From: Fundicoccus culcitae
GTDB lineage: Bacteria > Bacillota > Bacilli > Lactobacillales > Aerococcaceae
DNA length: 64,000 nt
Assembly: GCF_024661895.1 (NCBI RefSeq)
Contig: NZ_CP102453.1
Span: 2,046,001 to 2,110,000 of the forward strand
Direction: 5' to 3'
Shown: one piece after another, positions 56,296-64,000 of the stretch
How positions within the stretch are numbered: position 1 is the first letter of the stretch
Layout of the letters: each line of letters starts with the position of its first letter
The notes under the pieces: model-generated
The model's database searches: none
What the model was told of the DNA's origin: nothing
What the model saw: only the letters and a program-made list of their open reading frames with translations
Program-made: the position numbers and the translations under genes

Positions 56296-57036
56296 ATGTC
56301 ATTTTTTGGAAATATCGATTTCAACGAACTAACCGAAACTGAGCGCTACATTTACGATTTTATGACGAGCAATAGCAACAAAATACCCTACATGCGCGTA
56401 CGTGAAATTGCGGATGAATCGCACACATCAGCCTCATCGGTGATGCGCTTTATTCGCAAACTAGGCTATGAAAGTTTCACTGATTTCCGCTCACATTACC
56501 AAACGTCGAAAGTGGAACTCAACGATTTACTCGATGGACTGAACATCTTAAATAAAGATAATTTCCCAACCGATTTAGCGGCCAAACTCCGCCAAGTAGC
56601 CGTCATCATTAGAGATTGTGAAAACCTAGTGTTCGTAGGGATTGGATCTTCAGGTGCGATTTGTGAATATGCGGCCCGACGGTTTGCCCTCCTAGGCTAC
56701 AACACCTACCCGATGACCGACCCAACCTATCCCATTTTCGCTAAACTCAGAAACACATCCAACAATGTGGCCATCATGTTGTCCGTCTCTGGAGCAACGA
56801 CTGAACTGCTCGAATTAGCCAACGGCTTCAAGAACAAACGCGACTTCACAACCGTCGCCATCACAGGTGCCGCCGAAAGTACCCTGGCAAAAATGTCCGA
56901 GCACGTCCTTAGTTACCGCGTGGAACGCCGCACCCTGCATCGCTACGAAGACATCACGAGCCAAATCCCTAGTATTTTCCTCATCGAATCCCTCTCAGAA
57001 GCCGTTCTGCAATTCGAAGAACCCCAACCCGAATAA
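56296..57036 (+). CDS. RpiR-family transcriptional regulator with SIS domain
   Basis: 246 residues. N-terminal HTH_6 (MRVREIADESHTSASSVMRFIRKLGYESFTDF) and C-terminal SIS domain (VFVGIGSSGAICEYAARR, MLSVSGATTELLELA) that binds a phosphosugar. Single gene with its own terminator, upstream of the GH1 gene it likely controls. TAA stop inside an exact 15-mer. Confidence 0.9.
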   Translation: MSFFGNIDFNELTETERYIYDFMTSNSNKIPYMRVREIADESHTSASSVMRFIRKLGYESFTDFRSHYQTSKVELNDLLDGLNILNKDNFPTDLAAKLRQVAVIIRDCENLVFVGIGSSGAICEYAARRFALLGYNTYPMTDPTYPIFAKLRNTSNNVAIMLSVSGATTELLELANGFKNKRDFTTVAITGAAESTLAKMSEHVLSYRVERRTLHRYEDITSQIPSIFLIESLSEAVLQFEEPQPE

Positions 57037-57046
57037 ATACCCCTGC
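57032..57046 (+). repeat. Dispersed 15-mer, exact copy at the RpiR stop
   Basis: AATAAATACCCCTGC; contains the TAA stop (57034-57036), on the coding strand. Confidence 0.85.
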
Positions 57047-57075
57047 TTTTAAACCCAAATACATAGACATACCCT

Positions 57076-57109
57076 GCACGTTGGTACATCTTGTACCAGC
57101 GTGCTTTTT
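57076..57109 (+). terminator. Terminator of the RpiR gene
   Basis: GCACGTTGGTAC/GTACCAGCGTGC stem, loop ATCTT, then TTTTTA. Confidence 0.9.
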
Positions 57110-57197
57110 ATTTCCGATTAGTGGTTTTCAACCTAAATCAAGGCAATCCATTGTTATGCCCCAAAAAGCCACCTATACTTAAACACAAAGGAAGTGA

Positions 57198-58646
<1,449 letters not shown>

Positions 58647-58816
58647 TAAATATCCCCACACCCTTGCCCAGCTTGCGCTTGGTACAAAGTGTACCACGAT
58701 GAAGTCTGGGCTCATTATTATGAAATCGCCATCAAGATGGCCCTCATCTATTGTTTACAATCTGAGAATAAAATATACTGATTTTACATTAAAAAAAGGA
58801 AAGCGGTTAAATAAAA

Positions 58817-58832
58817 ATTTAAACGTTTAAAT
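58817..58832. promoter_or_regulatory. Palindromic LacI-type operator
   Basis: Perfect 16-bp palindrome ATTTAAACGTTTAAAT with central CG, 8 bp before the LacI ATG. Fits LacI-family operators; probably autoregulation or control of the ABC operon. Confidence 0.75.
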
Positions 58833-58839
58833 AAAAACT

Positions 58840-59856
58840 ATGACTAATAAACGCTCCACAATTAAAGATATTGCCCGCAAAGCCAATGTATCCATTGCGA
58901 CGGTGTCGAATGTTTTAAACGATATTGATGTCGTTAAACCTAAGACGCGTCAACATGTCTTACAAATCGCTAGCCAATTAAACTATGTGCCTAATTTACG
59001 TGCAAAACAATTACAATCTGGTCAAACCAAAATGATTGGGTTCTTTTGTAACTCTATTTCGGGACCTTACTTTAATCCTTTAGCGGAGTCAATCGCAAAA
59101 ATAGCGGAAGAAAATGGTTATGGGATTAATATTCTTTTATCGAATGACCAAAGCATGTTAAGACGCAATATTTTAGGCGATTTAGTTGATGGAATTATCG
59201 GTTTTGAAGATTTAATCACGGATAAGGAACTCCAACTCATAAGAACTAACCGTATTAAAGCGGTATTTATTGATCGGATTATTCAAGATGAAACGATTGG
59301 CAGTGTGGTGTTTGACTCTTATCAAAAAGGCAAAGAAGTTACCGACTACCTAATTCAACAAGGGCATCAAAAGATAGGCTTTATTTTAGGTAAAGACGAT
59401 ATTTATGACAGCAACGAACGCTTTCGTGGTTATAAAACGGCCATGGAAAAAGCAAACTTAAAAGTGAATCCCAATTATATTTTTAAAGGTGAGTTTGAGT
59501 TGGAACCAGCTTTTCAAGTTATCGAACAGTTCTTAACAACAACGGCTAGAAAAGACTATCCAACGGCGATCATTGCCGGAAATGATCTGAGTGCAATCGG
59601 CGCCTATCGAGCCATCAAACAACAAAAGATTCGCATTCCGGAAGAAATAAGCCTCGTTAGTTTTGATGGTTTTGATTTAGATTCACCCCACCGACCAAAT
59701 TTAACCGGCATTCATAATCCGATTGTAGAGCAGGCTAAATTTGCCGTTGAACACTTAATTGCCATGATTCACAATCAAACACCAGGTAAAGTCCAAACCA
59801 TTGAAGGGCACTTTGTTGTCGGCGAAACGGTCCAACAAAGAGCGGAGGAGAGATGA
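58840..59856 (+). CDS. LacI-family transcriptional regulator
   Basis: 338 residues. N-terminal HTH (TIKDIARKANVSIATVSNVLNDID) with hinge, then a periplasmic-binding-like sugar domain (GYKTAMEKANL, YPTAIIAGNDLSAIGAYRA). Likely controls the ROK-ABC genes that follow. Oddly there is no Shine-Dalgarno before the ATG; the operator sits there instead. The ROK gene starts one base after its stop. Confidence 0.9.
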   Translation: MTNKRSTIKDIARKANVSIATVSNVLNDIDVVKPKTRQHVLQIASQLNYVPNLRAKQLQSGQTKMIGFFCNSISGPYFNPLAESIAKIAEENGYGINILLSNDQSMLRRNILGDLVDGIIGFEDLITDKELQLIRTNRIKAVFIDRIIQDETIGSVVFDSYQKGKEVTDYLIQQGHQKIGFILGKDDIYDSNERFRGYKTAMEKANLKVNPNYIFKGEFELEPAFQVIEQFLTTTARKDYPTAIIAGNDLSAIGAYRAIKQQKIRIPEEISLVSFDGFDLDSPHRPNLTGIHNPIVEQAKFAVEHLIAMIHNQTPGKVQTIEGHFVVGETVQQRAEER

Positions 59857-59857
59857 C

Positions 59858-60790
59858 ATGTATATAGGAATTGATGTAGGTGGAACCACCATTAAATATG
59901 GTTTGTTAACCACAACCGGTGAAGTGATTGAAAAACAAGCAATCCCAACACCTAAAGAAAGGAATGCCTTTATTGATACACTGGTAGATTTAGTTAACCA
60001 ACTGGCAGCCAAGGAAGACATCCAAGGTATCGGCATTTCGATGCCAGGTATTGTGCGCAAGGACGGTTATTTATTGACCGCTGGTTCGATTAAAGAACTA
60101 GACGACTGTCCCCTCAGAGATATTTTGTTAGAAAAAACCGATAATAAATATCCCATCGTCATCGAAAATGATGCCAACTCGGTTGCTTATGCAGAAAAGT
60201 GGATTGGGAATGCGCAAGGTAGAGATAATTACGTGTGCCTGGTTTTAGGGACAGGCGTCGGTGGAGGCATTGTGATTAACGGTGATATTTATAGAGGGGC
60301 GCATGGGATGGCGGGCGAGTTTGGGTGGATGTTAATCGACAAACTACCTCCGCAAGGCAATATTGAGAGTGCATCAGCTAACTATCGGGCAGCGGTGGTT
60401 TTAGGCTTGTGCCAGCAATATAACCAATTGAAATTAGCGGAAAATCCAAATTTTGAACCAATTAATGATGCGCGCATTATTTTCGATACAGAGGATAGTG
60501 ATCCTTTCGCGGCTTTTGCTTTAAAGAATTTTTATCGCGATGTGGCGATTACCCTTTTGAATTTATATGTGAGCTTTGATCCAGAACTTATCTTAATTGG
60601 TGGTGCTATTAGTACTAATCCTTACTTTATGGAGCGTTTGCGTGAAACAGTTGAACATTATAGCAAGCGGCATAATAGTATTGCTTACTTAATTGGTAAA
60701 ACAATTGCACCAATTAAGGCGACTTATTTACAAAATGATGCCGGTATGATTGGGGCTGTTTATCGTTTGCATCAACAAATTAATAGTTAG
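59858..60790 (+). CDS. ROK-family sugar kinase
   Basis: About 310 residues. ATP motif YIGIDVGGTTIKYGLL, GTGVGGGIVINGDIYRG, catalytic Asp in IENDANSVAYAE, adenosine motif ILIGGAIS. As with the 19785 protein, GEFG is followed by WMLIDK and no CxC zinc cluster is seen. Start at 59858 after GGAGGAG, the longer frame being spurious. Likely phosphorylates the imported or released monosaccharide. Confidence 0.85.
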   Translation: MYIGIDVGGTTIKYGLLTTTGEVIEKQAIPTPKERNAFIDTLVDLVNQLAAKEDIQGIGISMPGIVRKDGYLLTAGSIKELDDCPLRDILLEKTDNKYPIVIENDANSVAYAEKWIGNAQGRDNYVCLVLGTGVGGGIVINGDIYRGAHGMAGEFGWMLIDKLPPQGNIESASANYRAAVVLGLCQQYNQLKLAENPNFEPINDARIIFDTEDSDPFAAFALKNFYRDVAITLLNLYVSFDPELILIGGAISTNPYFMERLRETVEHYSKRHNSIAYLIGKTIAPIKATYLQNDAGMIGAVYRLHQQINS

Positions 60791-60824
60791 AAAATGACTC
60801 AGCAATGAGAGAGGAGAACAATGA

Positions 60825-61772
60825 ATGAATGCAGCAGTGAAACCCAAACGGTCTGTAAGAATTAAACGTTGGTTTAAAAAATTCTTTGAACAATGGGAAT
60901 TACAAACCATGGTTTGGCCCGGCGTTATTTTTATGCTTATATTCAATTTTTTACCGATTTATGGCTTAACGATTGCTTTTAGAAGTTATACCGTTATGGA
61001 TACCATGCAAACAGCTCCTTGGGTGGGTTTTGATAATTTTGAAATCATTTTAAGGGATAAATTTTTCTGGGATTCAGTTGTGAATACTTTGGCGATCAGT
61101 TTATTAAAAGTAGCACTTGGCTTTTTCTTACCGATTATTCTGGCTGTTATGATTTTTGAATTACGTCAAGGTCCCTTCAAGAAGTTAGTCCAAACGATTT
61201 CCTATATGCCTTATTTCTTATCGTGGATTGTTTTAGGCGGGATGTTAATCAACTGGTTATCAACGACAGGCTTATTGAACACCATTTTAGCAGGTTTAGG
61301 CTTTAATATCCGTAATCAGAATTATTTATTATCAGCGGATAATTATTATTGGATAGCGGTTTTGTCGGATATTTGGAAAAATACCGGTTGGGGAACCATC
61401 TTGTATTTAGCGACTTTATCTAAAATTGATCCAACCTATTACGAAGCGGCCAAAATCGATGGGGCAACCCGGATGCAACAAGTCACTAAGATTACTTTAC
61501 CTATGTTAAGAAGCATTATTAGTTTGAACTTGATTTTAACCATTTCTGGTTTATTAGGCTCTAACTTGGATCAAACCATGGTATTGATGAATAACCAAAA
61601 CCGTCCACGAGCGGAAGTAATTAACTCGTATGTGTTTGATATGGGGATTGCTCAAGGCGACTTCTCCTATGCGACGGCGGTTGGTTTAGGTATTTCAATT
61701 GTATCCGTTATTTTATTATTAATTTCAAATCAAATGACTAAACGCTTAAACGACAATACATCCGTCTTATAG
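60825..61772 (+). CDS. ABC sugar permease, LplB-like
   Basis: 315 residues, six membrane helices, EAA loop YYEAAKIDGATRMQQVTKITLPML. The LplB/YtcP branch handles oligosaccharides. ATG after AGAGAGGAG. Pairs with the next permease and the binding protein. No ATPase gene is seen here; such importers often share an MsmX-type ATPase. Confidence 0.9.
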   Translation: MNAAVKPKRSVRIKRWFKKFFEQWELQTMVWPGVIFMLIFNFLPIYGLTIAFRSYTVMDTMQTAPWVGFDNFEIILRDKFFWDSVVNTLAISLLKVALGFFLPIILAVMIFELRQGPFKKLVQTISYMPYFLSWIVLGGMLINWLSTTGLLNTILAGLGFNIRNQNYLLSADNYYWIAVLSDIWKNTGWGTILYLATLSKIDPTYYEAAKIDGATRMQQVTKITLPMLRSIISLNLILTISGLLGSNLDQTMVLMNNQNRPRAEVINSYVFDMGIAQGDFSYATAVGLGISIVSVILLLISNQMTKRLNDNTSVL

Positions 61773-61787
61773 GAAGGGGACTATCAA

Positions 61788-62672
61788 ATGGAAAGAAAAA
61801 GAATGAGTCAAGATTGGGATAGTCGGATATTCGATTTTGTGAATGTCTTTCTCCTTATTACATTTACCTTAATTATTGTGGTGCCTTTATGGAACATTGT
61901 TATTTCATCGTTTGCGACAGGTCAAACCTTAGCTAAAGGCGATTTTGTTTTCCTACCGGATGAACTGTCTTTAGATAACTATCGGACCGTTTTAAGAGAC
62001 GATAGTATCTTACGCGCCTTTATGATATCAGTCGCTAAAACCGTTATTGGGGTAGTCACGCATGTCTTTTTCTGTGCGATGATGGCTTACCCAATGAGTA
62101 AGGCGTACTTAAAAGGACGTAAAGTATATTCTGCCATGGGAATTACGACCATGTTCTTTGGTGGCGGGATGATTCCTACCTACTTATTAATTCGTTCACT
62201 CGGTCTTTTAAATAGTTTCTGGGTATACATTATCCCTGCCTTATTAAGTTACTATGACGTTATTATCTTAATGAACTTTTTTAGAAGTGTTCCTGATTCA
62301 TTAGAAGAATCTGCCATGATCGATGGAGCAGGTTACTGGCGTATTTTCTTACAAATAATTTTACCTCTATCCAAACCGTCACTGGCAACCATTGCTTTAT
62401 TTAATGGGGTTAACCAATGGAATGATTTTATGACAGCTCGTCTGTATATTACGGATCGGACTTTATATCCTCTACAAATGCGTTTGTATGAAATTATCGT
62501 TCAATCACAAACGAATAGTGCCCAAAATATCGGTACAGCTGTTGCACAAACTACAACGAAAGGAGTTCAATTAGCCACGATTGTTATTACAACTGTTCCA
62601 ATTATTTTGATTTACCCCATGCTACAGAAATACTTTATTTCTGGCATGATGGTCGGCGCGGTTAAAGAGTAG
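61788..62672 (+). CDS. ABC sugar permease, LplC/YtcP-like
   Basis: 294 residues, six helices, EAA loop SLEESAMIDGAGYWRIFLQIILPL. ATG after AGGAAGGGG. Partner of the preceding permease. Confidence 0.9.
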   Translation: MERKRMSQDWDSRIFDFVNVFLLITFTLIIVVPLWNIVISSFATGQTLAKGDFVFLPDELSLDNYRTVLRDDSILRAFMISVAKTVIGVVTHVFFCAMMAYPMSKAYLKGRKVYSAMGITTMFFGGGMIPTYLLIRSLGLLNSFWVYIIPALLSYYDVIILMNFFRSVPDSLEESAMIDGAGYWRIFLQIILPLSKPSLATIALFNGVNQWNDFMTARLYITDRTLYPLQMRLYEIIVQSQTNSAQNIGTAVAQTTTKGVQLATIVITTVPIILIYPMLQKYFISGMMVGAVKE

Positions 62673-62695
62673 AAAAAAATTTAGGAGGAAAGAGA

Positions 62696-64000
62696 ATGAA
62701 AAAGAGTAGATTAATGTTAGTTTTAAGTTCGGCCGCTTTATTACTGGCTGCCTGTGGTAATGGAGGCAATGAAACCGCTAGTAGCGAAACCACCGTCGAA
62801 TCAACGGCTACTGAAACAACTGAAGAAGTTGCCGAAGGCCAAGATGTTGATGGTCGTTACACATTAGACCCTGAAACACCTGCTTGGCAACTAGACACAA
62901 AAGAAGAAATTACGGAATTAACTTGGTATGTAAACGCTGATTGGTGGAATGATTCTTGGGGTGAAGATACCGTTACACGTCAAATGGAAGAAGACTTGAA
63001 TGTACGCATCAACTTTATTAAAGGGGATGATACTAACTTAAATACCATGTTCTCAAGTGGTGACATGGCGGATATCGTCACTATTTTTGATGCCAACTCA
63101 CAAGTTGCCCAACGAGCAGCCACTTGGGCTTATCCATTAGATGAATTAGCTAATCAATATGATCCTTATTGGCATGAAGTGGCAGCTGAAGATACTGTTA
63201 ATTGGTTCCAACTTGATGATGGTAAAACCTATGGTTATCCAAACTATTCAAATACAGCAGCTGATTATGAAAGTGGCTTGATTCCATCCAATACTAACTT
63301 CTTAATTCGCCAAGACGTTTACGAAGCCTTAGGTGAACCTGAATTTGGTACTTACGAAGAATTTAGAGCATCAATGCAAGCCATCAGTGATGAATTCCCC
63401 GATTTAATCCCTTTTGGTTTTAATGCATTTGGTGATGGGACAGGTTCATTAGGTGATGTCTTCCAAGACTTTATCGGTGTGCCTTTAGAAGATGAAGACG
63501 GTGGTTTCTATAACCGTAACCTAGATGAAGAATACTTACGTTGGATCGAAACATTCAACCAAGTACATCAAGACGGCAATATCAACGATGATAGTTTTGC
63601 TGATGACGGAACGGCTTTTGAAGAAAAAGTTCAAACGGGCCAATACGCAACCATTATGGCTTCTGGTACGGCACAAATGAGTGGTTTCCTACAAGACTGG
63701 ATGTCATTTAATCCAGAAGGTCAATACATTGGGATTGATGGACCACAAAGTAGCTTAGGTAACGAACCAACCTTGAACCAAAGTGGCATTTCAGGTTGGA
63801 TGATTAACTTCATCAGTCAAGAAGCAGAAGATCCAGCTAAAGCCATCCAAATCTTCACTTACTTACAAAGTGAATATGGTGGAATTTTAACTAACTTTGG
63901 TATCGAAGGCGAAACCTTCCAATATGATGCTGAAGGTGCCATCGAATTATTACCCGAAGTACAAGAAGTAAAAGATAATGATTCTGAACGTTACAAAACA
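62696..64000 (+). CDS. Solute-binding lipoprotein, LplA-like (runs off the window)
   Basis: At least 435 codons, cut by the window edge. Lipobox in LLLAACGNGG (Cys ~20), then a Thr/Glu-rich linker and a type I/extracellular solute-binding fold (GDMADIVTIF, AYPLDELANQYD, LIRQDVYEALGEP). Captures the oligosaccharide for the LplBC-type permeases. ATG after AGGAGGAAAG. Third gene of the importer. Confidence 0.9.
   Translation, partial: MKKSRLMLVLSSAALLLAACGNGGNETASSETTVESTATETTEEVAEGQDVDGRYTLDPETPAWQLDTKEEITELTWYVNADWWNDSWGEDTVTRQMEEDLNVRINFIKGDDTNLNTMFSSGDMADIVTIFDANSQVAQRAATWAYPLDELANQYDPYWHEVAAEDTVNWFQLDDGKTYGYPNYSNTAADYESGLIPSNTNFLIRQDVYEALGEPEFGTYEEFRASMQAISDEFPDLIPFGFNAFGDGTGSLGDVFQDFIGVPLEDEDGGFYNRNLDEEYLRWIETFNQVHQDGNINDDSFADDGTAFEEKVQTGQYATIMASGTAQMSGFLQDWMSFNPEGQYIGIDGPQSSLGNEPTLNQSGISGWMINFISQEAEDPAKAIQIFTYLQSEYGGILTNFGIEGETFQYDAEGAIELLPEVQEVKDNDSERYKT

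Overview
The window looks like chromosome of a low-GC Firmicute of the order Lactobacillales, most likely the Aerococcaceae/Carnobacteriaceae group. This is an inference from gene content: ctsR directly followed by clpC with no mcsAB, a lactate oxidase very like the Aerococcus enzyme, a small SRP RNA, T-box and PTS control, and the Firmicutes block dnaX-ebfC-recR-tmk-darA-holB-yabA-trmN6-yazA-rsmI.

Layout. 1-1000: palindromic and 112-bp tandem repeats. 1.0-5.6 kb: niacin uptake (niaX, niaR), a CorA-type transporter, an orphan conserved protein and a polysaccharide deacetylase. 5.9-10.2 kb: three secreted proteins; two are paralogues, and the third has its signal peptide out of frame. 10.2-11.7 kb: a cupin and an esterase. 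11.77-12.4 kb: a second palindrome/112-bp repeat block. 12.56-12.84 kb: tRNA-Gly, tRNA-Leu and tRNA-Arg. 12.84-20.8 kb: an AT-rich beta-glucoside island (dead GH1, LicR-type regulator, PTS IIB-IIA-IIC, GH1, ROK protein). 21-27.8 kb: duplicated GNATs, pyridoxal kinase, ctsR-clpC, LysR. 28-30.3 kb: lrgA-lrgB-lactate oxidase. 31.2-32.9 kb: tadA, an ANT(6)-like gene and SRP RNA. 33-46.2 kb: a Met T-box with a MetQ-like protein, a LexA-like repressor, a UDG-family protein, PepO, an ABC exporter with its two-component system between ~0.5-0.65 kb direct repeats, and Dps. 46.4-55.7 kb: the dnaX-to-rsmI block plus a DUF218 protein and Tag. 56.3-64 kb: sugar genes (RpiR, GH1, LacI, ROK, LplBC-type permeases and the start of a solute-binding lipoprotein).

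Three non-coding patterns stand out. (1) A dispersed 15-mer, AATAAATAYCNCTGC, has nine exact and about six one-mismatch copies. Copies just after genes nearly always lie on the coding strand of the preceding gene, and at five genes the motif is built on the TAA stop codon. It is absent from the PTS island. (2) Several intergenic loci carry inverted repeats of unrelated sequence that share one geometry: arms of about 7-10 bp, a 17-bp centre and a 41-bp period. (3) Two arrays of a 112-bp repeat with GCCGG/CCGGC arms. I know no published name for any of these.

How the genes work together: the two sugar regions each pair a regulator, a GH1 enzyme and a ROK protein with an importer, a PTS in one and an ABC system in the other. 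The lrgAB-lactate oxidase cluster suggests lactate/pyruvate handling. The dnaX block covers replication, recombination and RNA modification.
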